Shown piece by piece: positions 1 to 10,913 of a DNA stretch of 64,000 nucleotides (its first letter is position 1; every line of letters begins with the position of its first letter). The notes beneath the pieces are model-generated. The model saw only the letters and a program-made list of their open reading frames with translations, had not been told where the DNA came from and ran no database searches. Position numbers and translations under genes: made by a program. This DNA comes from Corynebacterium humireducens NBRC 106098 = DSM 45392 (GTDB lineage: Bacteria > Actinomycetota > Actinomycetes > Mycobacteriales > Mycobacteriaceae), in assembly GCF_000819445.1 (NCBI RefSeq), contig NZ_CP005286.1:186001-250000 (forward strand), given 5' to 3'.

Positions 1-127
1 AGGCGGCGCGCATCGCCTGGGACTGCCCCGCGACGAGCCCGACGAGCGTGACGTTGACGGCGGTGGTGGCCAGGGTGATCCACTCGAGGCGGACCGCCTT
101 CTGCAGGACCTGCTCTTCGGTGCTCAC
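1..127 (-). CDS. Putative cation transporter (CDF-like), N-terminal fragment
   Basis: The gene enters from the left edge, so only the first 42 codons are present. It begins with GTG at 127 and reads VSTEEQVLQKAVRLEWITLA, then a hydrophobic stretch that looks like a first membrane helix. An N-terminus with an amphipathic LEW segment running into a Thr/Val-rich helix is typical of cation-efflux (CDF) proteins, which would export divalent metals; this assignment is inferred from a short piece. The GTG overlaps the stop of the upstream lipoprotein gene by 4 nt (GTGA), so the two genes are translationally coupled. Most of the protein lies outside the window. Confidence 0.5.
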   Translation of the reverse strand, partial: MSTEEQVLQKAVRLEWITLATTAVNVTLVGLVAGQSQAMRAA

Positions 128-576
128 TGGATCTCACCGAACTCCCGCGCCAGGTGGCGCTCCAGATTGACCAGCAGCTCATTCTCGCCCAGGCGCACCC
201 CCATGACCATCTTCTCCCCGGCGACCGTCTGGTACGGGCGGGTCAGGGCCATGGAGTCCATCCAGGGGGAGGAGGCGGTGAGCCCGCCGACGACGACGTC
301 GACCTCACCCCGTCTCACCTTGTCGGCGAGGACGCTCTCGGGGCCTGCGGTCCACTCGATGTCCGCGTCGATGGAGTCGGCGAAGGAGGTGATGAGGTCC
401 GCCTCGGAGCCGGTGACGCGGCCCTCGTCGTCGACGTGGGCCCAGGGCGGGTGCTCGGACACCCCGACGACGAGCGTGCCGCCCGACGCCCGGTCGAAGG
501 TGCCCTCGACGTCGACCGGCAGGGCCGTGCAGCCGACGAGCAGGAGTGCGAGGGGGAGAGGGAGGAGGACACGCAC
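124..576 (-). CDS. Half-length solute-binding (SBP family 3-like) lipoprotein
   Basis: A 150-aa lipoprotein. The signal peptide ends in lipobox LVGC with Cys16 as the expected lipidated residue. Residues 33-120 resemble the first lobe of family 3 periplasmic binding proteins: a GTLVVGVSEHPPWA strand, then VTGSEADLITSFAD, then RRGEVDVVVGGLTAS. Family members usually have about 220 mature residues; this one stops after about 134 and lacks most of lobe two. The GTG start at 576 has a strong AAAGGAG five nt upstream. No ABC permease or ATPase is next to it. Instead it is coupled by a 4-nt overlap to a CDF-like transporter, so it may act as a substrate sensor or partner rather than an ABC receptor. 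The fold is fairly sure, the role is not. Confidence 0.75.
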   Translation of the reverse strand: MRVLLPLPLALLLVGCTALPVDVEGTFDRASGGTLVVGVSEHPPWAHVDDEGRVTGSEADLITSFADSIDADIEWTAGPESVLADKVRRGEVDVVVGGLTASSPWMDSMALTRPYQTVAGEKMVMGVRLGENELLVNLERHLAREFGEIQ

Positions 577-624
577 CGGGACTCCTTTCCATAAGGGAAA
601 GCGAAAGTGAGTCCCAGGCTACTC

Positions 625-1380
625 CTAGCGGAGGCGTTCCAGCCGGAGACGGTCGACGACGGCGATCTCCAGGGGCTCCAGCGCGTCCAGCTCCACGCCC
701 ATCGCGCGGGCGAGCAGTAGATCCGCGAGCTGCGGGTTGCGGGCCAGGACGGGGCCGTGCATGTACGTGGCGATGACGCTGCCCTGCACCGCGCCCTCGG
801 CGAAGCGCTGGCGGGTGCCGTCGTCGACGTCGTCGGCGGCCGCGGCGACGTCGCAGTTGCCGGTGCCGCGGGTGACGCGGCCGAGAGGCTCGGCACCCGG
901 GCCCAGCAGGGTGGCGCCGAGGTGGTTCTCGAAGCCGGTGAGAGGCTCCGTCAGCTCCGCGGTGATGCCGGCGCGGGTGGGCGTCGACGCGACCTCGCCG
1001 ATCGCGCGGGACTGGAGCCCGATGGTGGTGGCGTCGATGAGCCCGAGGCCGTCGACGATGCGGCCACCGGCGCGGAAGGACTCGCCGAGCACCTGCAGGC
1101 CGGCGCAGACCCCGAGGACCGGGCGGCCGGCCCAGGCGGCGCGGGTGAGGCCGCCGTCGGCGATGAGGTGTTCCGCCGCGAGGATCTGGGCGGTGTCCTC
1201 GCCGCCGCCGAGGCAGTAGACGTCGAGGGACTCGGGGACGGCCTCGCCGAGGCGGACGGGCAGGATCTCGGCGGTGATGCCGCGCATGCGGGCGCGCTGG
1301 CGCAGGACCAGGGCGTTGCCGTCGTCGCCGTAGGTGCCCAGGACGTCGGGAAGCACGAGTCCGATGGTCAGCTCAGCCAC
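625..1380 (-). CDS. gatD: Lipid II isoglutaminyl synthase, glutaminase subunit GatD
   Basis: A 251-aa class I glutamine amidotransferase of the CobB/CobQ type. GatD releases ammonia from glutamine and passes it to MurT, which amidates the alpha-carboxyl of D-Glu in the lipid II stem peptide at the cytoplasmic face. The nucleophile is Cys92 in GVCAGLQVLG, and the catalytic His208 lies in YMHGPVLARNP. A substrate-side loop with SRAIGEV is present. The gene begins with ATG inside the last codons of murT (8-nt overlap), giving the usual murT-gatD order. D-Glu amidation is needed for efficient 3-3 and 3-4 cross-linking in corynebacteria. Identification is secure from motif, length and partner. Confidence 0.93.
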   Translation of the reverse strand: MAELTIGLVLPDVLGTYGDDGNALVLRQRARMRGITAEILPVRLGEAVPESLDVYCLGGGEDTAQILAAEHLIADGGLTRAAWAGRPVLGVCAGLQVLGESFRAGGRIVDGLGLIDATTIGLQSRAIGEVASTPTRAGITAELTEPLTGFENHLGATLLGPGAEPLGRVTRGTGNCDVAAAADDVDDGTRQRFAEGAVQGSVIATYMHGPVLARNPQLADLLLARAMGVELDALEPLEIAVVDRLRLERLR

Positions 1381-2650
1381 GGTGGGTCTCCTTCTGCAGG
1401 GCGGCCTTCAGGTCACGGAAGGCGGTGTAGTTGGCCAGCACCTCGATGCGCCCGGGCGGGCAGGCGAGGACGGCCGAGAGGGGGTCGGGGACGAGTTCGT
1501 GCCCGATGTCGGCGTAGGTGAGCCGTACGGCGAGGTCGGTGCCCCGCTCGCCGGCGGCCTTGACCACCAGTCCCTCGAAGTCCTCGAAGGCGACGTCCCA
1601 CAGCCAGGACAGGTCCTCACCGTCGGCGACCTGGCCGTTGACGGCGATGACCAGCCCGTCGGCGGAGCGGTCCACCATCGACAGCGCCTCCTGCCAGCCG
1701 GCGGGGTTCTTGGCCAGCAGCAGGTGGATGTCCCGCTCGCCGAGGCGGATGGTGGAGTAGCGGCCGGCGACGTTGTCGACGGACTCGGCGGCCGCGACGG
1801 CGTCGGTGAGCGGGACGCCGAAACCCTCGACGGCGGCGGCGATCGCCTGCGTCGCGTTGCCGCGGTTGGCGCGACCCGGCAGCTTGAGGGAGAGCGCGGA
1901 GGACCCGTGCGGGGACTCCAGACCGGAGTCGGTGATGGTCCAGGTGGGGGTGGGGCGGCGGAAGGGGCGGCCGTCGGGAAGCGGCTTGACGGCCCACCAG
2001 TCCTCCGCCTCGCGGACGACGTGACCCCCGGTGCGGGGGCAGGACACGGAGTCGCCGGTCCAGCCGGCCCCGGCGGACACCCAGATGACGTTCGGGGCGT
2101 CGTAGGCGACGGACGTCATGAGTACGTCGTCGCAGTTCGCGATGACGAGCATGTCCGGGTGGGCCGTGACCGCGCGGCGCAGGGCACGCTCGATCTTGTT
2201 GATCTCCCCGACGCGGTCCAGCTGGTCGCGGGTGAGGTTGAGCAGCACCATCACCTCGGGGCGCAGACGCTCCGCGACGGCGGGGACGTGGAGCTCGTCG
2301 ACCTCGAGGACGATGTGGGAGGCGTCCTTACCGGCCAGGAGGGCGGAGATGATGCCGGCGTCCATGTTGTCGCCGCCGTCGTTGGTGGCGACGCTGAATC
2401 GGGAGCGCATGGCCGCGGCCAGCATCCGCGTGGTCGTGGACTTGCCGTTCGTGCCCGTGACGAGCACGGCCGGGCGTCCACGGCCCAGGTTCTCCATGAT
2501 GGTGGGGTCGATGGCGTTGGCCACCAGGCCGCCGATCATGCCACCGGCACCGCGGCCGGTGAGACGGGAGGCGGTGGTGGCCAGCTGTGCGGCGGTGGTG
2601 GCCGCCCTCGATCGCAGGCGGCGCAGGACACCGGAACGTGGGGAACTCAT
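1373..2650 (-). CDS. murT: Lipid II isoglutaminyl synthase, Mur ligase-like subunit MurT
   Basis: A 425-aa Mur ligase homologue. The ATP-binding P-loop is VTGTNGKSTTTRM near residue 64, followed by the central-domain LEVDELHVP and LLNLTRDQLDR motifs and a C-terminal DUF1727 region. MurT activates the D-Glu carboxylate of lipid II for amidation with ammonia from GatD. In Staphylococcus aureus MurT an inserted Cys4 zinc ribbon follows the central domain. Here the matching loop reads SCPRTGGHVV and the second pair is absent, so at most one of four cysteines remains. ATG at 2650 lies 6 nt after a TACTGT box (2657-2662), which suggests a leaderless transcript starting inside the short gap after the upstream gene. 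gatD overlaps its 3' end. Confidence 0.93.
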   Translation of the reverse strand: MSSPRSGVLRRLRSRAATTAAQLATTASRLTGRGAGGMIGGLVANAIDPTIMENLGRGRPAVLVTGTNGKSTTTRMLAAAMRSRFSVATNDGGDNMDAGIISALLAGKDASHIVLEVDELHVPAVAERLRPEVMVLLNLTRDQLDRVGEINKIERALRRAVTAHPDMLVIANCDDVLMTSVAYDAPNVIWVSAGAGWTGDSVSCPRTGGHVVREAEDWWAVKPLPDGRPFRRPTPTWTITDSGLESPHGSSALSLKLPGRANRGNATQAIAAAVEGFGVPLTDAVAAAESVDNVAGRYSTIRLGERDIHLLLAKNPAGWQEALSMVDRSADGLVIAVNGQVADGEDLSWLWDVAFEDFEGLVVKAAGERGTDLAVRLTYADIGHELVPDPLSAVLACPPGRIEVLANYTAFRDLKAALQKETHRG

Positions 2651-2665
2651 GCCACCACAGTAGTC

Positions 2666-3724
2666 CTAGCGTCGCGGACGGCTCTGCACCTGCTCGACCG
2701 CGTCGAGGAACTCGGTGTCGGTGAGCAGCGGGATGCCCTTGCGTACCGCGTGCATAGCCTTGCCCCGCAGGTCAGCGGTGTCGTTGCACACGACGACGCT
2801 GGTGGTGCGGGTCAGCTTCTCCGAGTAGACGAGTTCCGCCTTCACGCACTCCGCGATGAGGATGTCGGGGTCGAGCTCCACCTCGGGGGCGACGACGACC
2901 TCCATGCCGCGGACGAGGTGGCGGCCCGGGACGTGCACACCCGGGTTGGGGTGGGGGCGGGGTGCCTCCATCGCGTCGACGCGCACGTGGGAGCGCTGCA
3001 GTCCGAAACGGTCGGCGCGCAGGTCGCCGGGGGCGGACTCGGCGAGCACGGCGTCGTCACTGTGGGCCCGCAGTTCGAAGAACACGTCGATGAGCAGGTC
3101 GTTGGTCTCCCGGGTCGTCTCGTGCTCCGGGCGGCGGGCCCGCTCGACGGTGGCGACGGGGGAGGGGGCGTCCATGCCCAGCGCCAGGGCCAGGCCGCCG
3201 AGGCGGGTGTCCTCCAGGGGGATGCGCCGACGACGGGCGGTGGCGAGCGTGTCGACGATCGCCAGCGGCTTCGGCACGTGCCCCACGCGTTGGCGACGAC
3301 GCCCGCGTCCCCGTCCCCGTCCCCGGGAACGGTTGGAGCGGGCGGCGGCGTTCATCGCACGCCGGGCCTCGGCGACGATGAACCCCCACACGCGGGGGGC
3401 GTTGTGGACGATGAGCGTGCGGTCGTCGAGAAGCCTGTCGAGGGTCTTGAGGACGGAGGAGAAGCGCTGCCCCGCCGCGACCTCCTCGTGGGTCAGCCCG
3501 TGGTAGTGGTGCGGGCCCGGATCGGAGCCGGGGTTGAGGACGGTGTGGAACTCCTCGCCGATCTCCCCGTCCTCGTCGAAGGTCAGGACGTCGACGGCCA
3601 CCAGGCGGGCGGTCGACGGATGGATCCCCGTGGCCTGGACCGTCAGAGCGACGAAGGGGAACGCCGGCTCGACGGCAGGCGGGGTCTCAGCTGCGGAATC
3701 GCCGTGGTCTGGGGTCGTGGTCAT
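2666..3724 (-). CDS. DnaQ-like exonuclease-fold protein with C-terminal BRCT domain, catalytic motif degenerate
   Basis: A 352-aa protein usually annotated as DNA polymerase III epsilon-like. Residues about 22-215 follow the DEDD exonuclease layout and about 270-347 look like a BRCT domain (RGMEVVVAPEV at its start, TSVVVCNDTADLRGKAMHAVRKGIP later). The Exo I motif, normally VxDxETTG, reads FVALTVQATGIHP, so the two metal-binding acids are missing; Exo III is also poor (HETTRETND). An Arg/Gly-rich insert (SRGRGRGRGRRRQR, about residues 132-146) interrupts the domain and could bind nucleic acid. The gene sits just upstream of murT-gatD on the same strand. Without the acidic pair it is unlikely to be a normal 3'-5' exonuclease; a structural or DNA-binding role is my inference. 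Confidence 0.7.
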   Translation of the reverse strand: MTTTPDHGDSAAETPPAVEPAFPFVALTVQATGIHPSTARLVAVDVLTFDEDGEIGEEFHTVLNPGSDPGPHHYHGLTHEEVAAGQRFSSVLKTLDRLLDDRTLIVHNAPRVWGFIVAEARRAMNAAARSNRSRGRGRGRGRRRQRVGHVPKPLAIVDTLATARRRRIPLEDTRLGGLALALGMDAPSPVATVERARRPEHETTRETNDLLIDVFFELRAHSDDAVLAESAPGDLRADRFGLQRSHVRVDAMEAPRPHPNPGVHVPGRHLVRGMEVVVAPEVELDPDILIAECVKAELVYSEKLTRTTSVVVCNDTADLRGKAMHAVRKGIPLLTDTEFLDAVEQVQSRPRR

Positions 3725-3795
3725 TGTTCAGAGTCTAGTGCCTCTCCTGCGGGGACTGTGCTGGTAGGGGCCGGTAGGGGCGGTGAGATACGGAA

Positions 3796-3827
3796 GGAGG
3801 GGAGTGCGCGGCCGCGCACTCCCCTCC
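3796..3827. terminator. Perfect 32-bp palindrome at the leuA 3' end
   Basis: A perfect inverted repeat (GGAGGGGAGTGCGCGG and its complement, no loop bases) starts 16 nt beyond the leuA stop. It should form a very GC-rich hairpin and probably ends leuA transcription. No clear T-run follows on either strand, so it could also block transcription from both sides. Confidence 0.6.
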
Positions 3828-3842
3828 CGTGACTCAGGCGGT

Positions 3843-5747
<1,905 letters not shown>

Positions 5748-5773
5748 TCACTGTAGTAGCCTGCGAGGTCTCA

Positions 5774-5846
5774 CCGCTGATGAATGGGCTATTCAGCGGG
5801 AGCAGCGACCGGCAACACCAAACTCCGCGACGGGGTGCCGGTCGCT
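5774..5846 (-). promoter_or_regulatory. leuA attenuator region (two stem-loops)
   Basis: Two inverted repeats lie between the leader peptide and leuA. AGCGACCGGCA at 5836-5846 pairs with TGCCGGTCGCT at 5804-5814 (11 bp, coordinates on the plus strand), and CCGCTGA at 5774-5780 pairs with TCAGCGG at 5793-5799. The first stem begins 3 nt after the leader stop codon, where a ribosome stalled on the leucine codons could change its folding. This fits the leuA attenuators described in actinobacteria. The exact anti-terminator pairing was not computed. Confidence 0.65.
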
Positions 5847-5849
5847 TCG

Positions 5850-5906
5850 TTACTGGACCTGGGACCCGCCGCGGCGAAGAAGAAGGAGGTTCGCGCGGGA
5901 GAACAT
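5850..5906 (-). CDS. leuA leader peptide (four consecutive Leu codons)
   Basis: An 18-aa reading frame, MFSRANLLLLRRGGSQVQ, whose residues 7-10 are CTC CTT CTT CTT. CTT is uncommon in this GC-rich genome, so the run should be sensitive to charged tRNA-Leu supply. The ATG is 7 nt beyond a TAGACT -10 box (5914-5919) with a TTGCGC -35 at 5936-5941, so the transcript probably starts at the ATG and the peptide is leaderless. No Shine-Dalgarno is close enough to matter. It ends 3 nt before the first attenuator stem. The coding function is as a sensor of leucine, with the peptide itself likely unimportant. Confidence 0.85.
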   Translation of the reverse strand: MFSRANLLLLRRGGSQVQ

Positions 5907-5913
5907 GCTGTGA

Positions 5914-5941
5914 AGTCTACACACTCCCTCCCCCGGCGCAA
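5914..5941 (-). promoter_or_regulatory. Promoter of leuA leader transcript
   Basis: On the minus strand TTGCGC (5936-5941), a 16-nt spacer and TAGACT (5914-5919) preceded by TGTG form a sigma-A-type promoter. Seven nt separate the -10 box from the leader ATG at 5906, placing the start site at or next to the ATG. Confidence 0.6.
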
Positions 5942-5985
5942 CGCAGTTTTGTGAAGAAACGTGAAAAGCCCTGCTCCACGGCATC

Positions 5986-6017
5986 GACCCCCGTCGCACC
6001 GGGGTGCGACGGGGGTC
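5986..6017. terminator. Stem-loop downstream of the 33-aa peptide gene
   Basis: Arms GACCCCCGTCGCACC (5986-6000) and GGTGCGACGGGGGTC (6003-6017) are perfectly complementary over 15 bp with a 2-nt loop. It lies 22 nt after the stop of the small peptide gene at 6040-6141 on the minus strand and separates it from the leuA promoter. A T-rich tract (TTTTC, then TTTCTTC) follows only about 25 nt later. Confidence 0.65.
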
Positions 6018-6039
6018 GGTATCGAGTTCCGGACGGGCC

Positions 6040-6141
6040 CTAGAAGTGCGAGCTGATGGTCCGGAACGGCCAGGTGACCCAGCCGAACAGGAACTGGAAC
6101 GGTGAGACGATCCAGTTGATGATCTCGGTTGATCCGTGCAT
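6040..6141 (-). CDS. Small Trp/Phe-rich hydrophobic peptide (33 aa), unrecognised
   Basis: Encodes 33 residues starting MHGSTEIINWIVSPFQFLFG and ending WPFRTISSHF. ATG at 6141 is preceded by AAAGGAA with 8-nt spacing, a good ribosome site, and a 15-bp stem-loop follows the stop. The central 20 residues are hydrophobic with three Trp and five Phe, consistent with a membrane-inserted or interfacial helix. It has no signal peptide. Corynebacteria make small pore-forming peptides (PorA, PorH), but I see no sequence match to them. It is the second of two same-strand small peptide genes between leuA and the mannosyltransferase-like gene. The function is unknown. Confidence 0.6.
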   Translation of the reverse strand: MHGSTEIINWIVSPFQFLFGWVTWPFRTISSHF

Positions 6142-6300
6142 GTCGCTGTTCCTTTCTCTCGATTGATGAACCACACCTAATGCTACTGGAGGGGTAGGTC
6201 GAGGTCCATACTTTTTCACTTGGAGAAGGGTGGCAACAAGGGCGTGGATTCATCCCTTGTTCACAGCCGGAATCTGTAACACAATGCGGGTGCTCCCGGA

Positions 6301-6396
6301 TCAGCCCAGGGAGCTGAGGAAGGGAACCGCGTCGACGATCGAGGAGGCGAGGCCGTCGAGAAGCAGGAAGAAGGGAAGAGGGATGACGCTGAGCAT
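6301..6396 (-). CDS. Small hydrophobic peptide (31 aa), unrecognised
   Basis: Encodes 31 residues beginning MLSVIPLPFFLLLDGLASS and ending DAVPFLSSLG. It has AGGAG 6 nt before the ATG at 6396 and a TACGCT -10-like box at 6429-6434, giving a predicted leader of about 30 nt. Three Pro, no Lys or Arg, and two Asp give an acidic hydrophobic helix. Its ATG overlaps in antisense the start I prefer for the rightward membrane protein at 6395, so either the two starts are truly back to back or the neighbour begins further in. With the 33-aa peptide 159 nt downstream it may form a two-peptide unit. No homologue is recognised. Confidence 0.55.
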   Translation of the reverse strand: MLSVIPLPFFLLLDGLASSIVDAVPFLSSLG

Positions 6397-7543
6397 GAGA
6401 TCTCCTGGTGTCGGGGGTGTTTCCCACCAGCGTAGCGCGGATCCGCAGTGGTTACGGGTGCTTGTCGACGCCATCCTGGTGTTCACCCTCGGCGCCGCCT
6501 TCCGCGTCGCTGTGCTCGGGCTTCTCGCCCGCGCCAACGACGACTCCCTCTCGGGGCTGCTGAACAAGTGGGACGCGCAGTACTACCTCGCGATCGCGGA
6601 GCAGGGCTACTTCCGGGCCGACATCGGCACCGACGTGCCGGTCCACGAACGCACCCTCGCCTTCTTCCCCGGCTACCCGGGGCTGGTGCGGCTGGTCCAC
6701 GAGCTGACGCACCTGGACTACGATGTGTCGGCGGCGCTGGTCAACCTCGTCGCCGGGGTCGCCATGACGGCCGGCGTGATGGTGCTCGCCCAGCGGATGG
6801 GGGCGGGGCGGGGCGCGCAGATCGGGGCGGCCGTCGTGGTGTCCTCCGCCCCGATGGCCATCACCTACTCCATGCCCTACAGTGAGGCGCTCTTCGGGGC
6901 GCTGGCGGTGTGGTCGCTCGTCGCGTTCCTCGACCGGCGCTGGTGGTGGGCCGCCGGCCTCGTGCTGCTCCTGGGGTTCACCCGGCTGACGGCGGTCACC
7001 ATGATCGGCGTGTTCGCGCTGGCGGTGCTGCGGCACGCGCGCCGGGACCGGCGGGCGTGGCTGGCGTTGGCACTGACCCCGTGGTCGCTGCTGGGCTACC
7101 TCACCTGGGCGAGCAGCCACACGATCGCGCAGGGCGGCTACTTCGGCATCCAGGAGGCGGGCTGGGACTCCGGCTTCGACTTCGGCCGGGCCACCGTCAC
7201 GTGGGTGTGGGAGGTGCTGACCACGGGTGACGAGGGCGGCTACCTGCTCACGGTCGGCGTGATGCTCGCGGCGGTGGGGGCGCTGCCTCTCGCCTGGCGG
7301 CGCGTGCCGTGGGAGGTGTGGTGGTTCGCCGCGGCACTCCTGGCGACGGTGCTGCTGTCCGACGGGATCATGCACTCCCGCCCGCGCCTCCTGCTGCCGG
7401 CGGTGATCCTGCTGCTGCCGTGGGTGATCCGGGGCGTCGAGAAGCTCCCGCCGCGGTTGACGGTGCCCCTCGGCGCGGCGTGGGTGCTGTTCGGCGCGTG
7501 GTATTCCGCCTACATGCTGGCCGTCTTCGAGTGGGCGATCTGA
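6395..7543 (+). CDS. Polytopic membrane glycosyltransferase, PIG-V/mannosyltransferase-like
   Basis: A protein of about 382 aa with roughly nine hydrophobic helices. Early in the protein is KWDAQYYLAIAEQGYF, the acidic first-loop signature of GT-C mannosyltransferases of the PIG-V type, followed by FFPGYPGLVRL and YSMPYSEALFGALAVW, both typical of that family. Such enzymes use polyprenyl-phosphate mannose outside the membrane, for example in lipoglycan or protein mannosylation. The start is uncertain: ATG at 6395 (or 6383 after GGAAGAGGG), or GTG at 6458 just before the first helix. It runs convergent with the DMT transporter, with 4 nt between stops. The substrate is unknown. Confidence 0.75.
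   Translation: MRSPGVGGVSHQRSADPQWLRVLVDAILVFTLGAAFRVAVLGLLARANDDSLSGLLNKWDAQYYLAIAEQGYFRADIGTDVPVHERTLAFFPGYPGLVRLVHELTHLDYDVSAALVNLVAGVAMTAGVMVLAQRMGAGRGAQIGAAVVVSSAPMAITYSMPYSEALFGALAVWSLVAFLDRRWWWAAGLVLLLGFTRLTAVTMIGVFALAVLRHARRDRRAWLALALTPWSLLGYLTWASSHTIAQGGYFGIQEAGWDSGFDFGRATVTWVWEVLTTGDEGGYLLTVGVMLAAVGALPLAWRRVPWEVWWFAAALLATVLLSDGIMHSRPRLLLPAVILLLPWVIRGVEKLPPRLTVPLGAAWVLFGAWYSAYMLAVFEWAI
6429..6434 (-). promoter_or_regulatory. -10 candidate for the small-peptide transcript
   Basis: TACGCT on the minus strand, about 33 nt upstream of the 31-aa peptide ATG. No good -35 is visible; the evidence is the spacing to a gene with its own ribosome site. Confidence 0.35.
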
Positions 7544-7547
7544 GGGG

Positions 7548-8402
7548 CTAGGAGACGCCCCTGCGGGACAGCACGACGGTGGCGGCGAGCATCGCCAGGA
7601 AGGCGACGGCCATGAACAGCCAGCCGGAGACGGTGGACACCTGGAACTTCTCGCCGAGGACGAGGTAACCGAGGCTGAACGCCACGACGGGTTCGGAGAT
7701 CGTCATGGCGGGCAGGGAGTTCTTCAGCGCCCCGGCGTTGAAGGAGTACTGCTGGACGATCGTGCCCAGGGTCGCGCCGATGATGAGGCCGTAGGTCTCC
7801 CAGTTGGTGATGATCGCCCACACTCCACCGTGGACGAAGATGTCCACGAAGGCCTTGCTCAGCACCGCGACGTAACCGAAGAGAGCGCCGGTGACGATGC
7901 CCAGCAGCAGCGCCTTCTCCCGGCGGATCTGCCGTTGCGCGAACCGTTCCAGCGAGACGAGCACCACCACGCCGACCGCCAGGGCCGGTAGCCACCGTTC
8001 CAACGGGGGCTGCGGATCGCCGGGCAGGGGACGGCCGAGCATGACCAGGACGGTGACGCCCACGGTGAGCACCCCCGCCCAGAAGAGTTCGTGGCCGGAG
8101 ATGCGGCGGCCGTCGTAACGCGCGGCCAGCGGCAGGGTGAACATCAGGGAGAGCACGAGGATCGGCTGGACCACCAGCAGGGTGCCGAACGCCAGCGCCA
8201 CCACCTGCAGCCCGTAGCCGAGGAGGGCGGTGCCGGTGCCCGCCCACCACAGGGGACGGCTGATCGCGTTCCAGAAGGGGGAACCCTTGAGGGAGCCGTC
8301 GGCGGGGGCCTCCTCCGCGATGCGGTGGCGCACCACGGTTCCCCACGCGATGGTGAGGGCGGAGGCCAGTGCGAACAGCACGGCCAGCAGATTGCTGTGC
8401 AC
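7548..8402 (-). CDS. DMT-superfamily (EamA/NIPA-like) transporter
   Basis: A 284-aa integral membrane protein with about ten predicted helices in two repeats (helix-rich segments near 3-22, 60-105, 125-145 and 175-275). The second half has [25 protein letters not shown], matching the conserved SPAxTxxEPV loop of DMT transporters. These carry metabolites or ions across the inner membrane; a substrate cannot be named. I chose GTG at 8402 ([14 protein letters not shown]) because the first helix begins immediately; GTG at 8411 is possible. It is divergent from lysC with about 130 nt between, and convergent with the membrane glycosyltransferase. Confidence 0.8.
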   Translation of the reverse strand: MHSNLLAVLFALASALTIAWGTVVRHRIAEEAPADGSLKGSPFWNAISRPLWWAGTGTALLGYGLQVVALAFGTLLVVQPILVLSLMFTLPLAARYDGRRISGHELFWAGVLTVGVTVLVMLGRPLPGDPQPPLERWLPALAVGVVVLVSLERFAQRQIRREKALLLGIVTGALFGYVAVLSKAFVDIFVHGGVWAIITNWETYGLIIGATLGTIVQQYSFNAGALKNSLPAMTISEPVVAFSLGYLVLGEKFQVSTVSGWLFMAVAFLAMLAATVVLSRRGVS

Positions 8403-8483
8403 CTCATCCACCTTAGTGAACGGGGGCCTTTCCGCAGGGCCGGGACCCGCCCACTCGACTACTCGGACGACCCCGGCTCCGGG

Positions 8484-8489
8484 TACGAT
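8484..8489 (+). promoter_or_regulatory. -10 candidate for lysC-asd
   Basis: TACGAT preceded by GGG, 42 nt upstream of the lysC GTG. It predicts a leader of about 36 nt that includes AAAGG. No convincing -35 is visible, which is common in corynebacteria. Confidence 0.45.
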
Positions 8490-8531
8490 GAAGCAGAACT
8501 TTGGCACCCCAGACGAAAGGCGGCCTACACG

Positions 8532-10861
<2,330 letters not shown>

Positions 10862-10882
10862 TCCACCGCCTCCACTGATATC

Positions 10883-10913
10883 GGGCCCCTCACCATGTTG
10901 TGGTGAGGGGCCC
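10883..10913 (+). terminator. asd terminator
   Basis: GGGCCCCTCACC pairs with GGTGAGGGGCCC over 12 bp around ATGTTGT, followed by GTTCTTG. It lies 22 nt after the asd stop. The T-run is weak but the stem is strong. Confidence 0.75.

Noticed and set aside
1334..3832. 832-codon open frame on the plus strand, and similar very long frames at 3783-5756, 19879-21993, 23280-24623 (plus) and 48568-52026 (minus)
   Set aside because: They lie antisense to well-identified genes (murT, leuA, mrpD, mrpA, topA). Their composition (Gly, Arg, Asp, Val or Arg, Gly, Leu-rich) is that of antisense frames in high-GC DNA, and they lack starts with ribosome sites.
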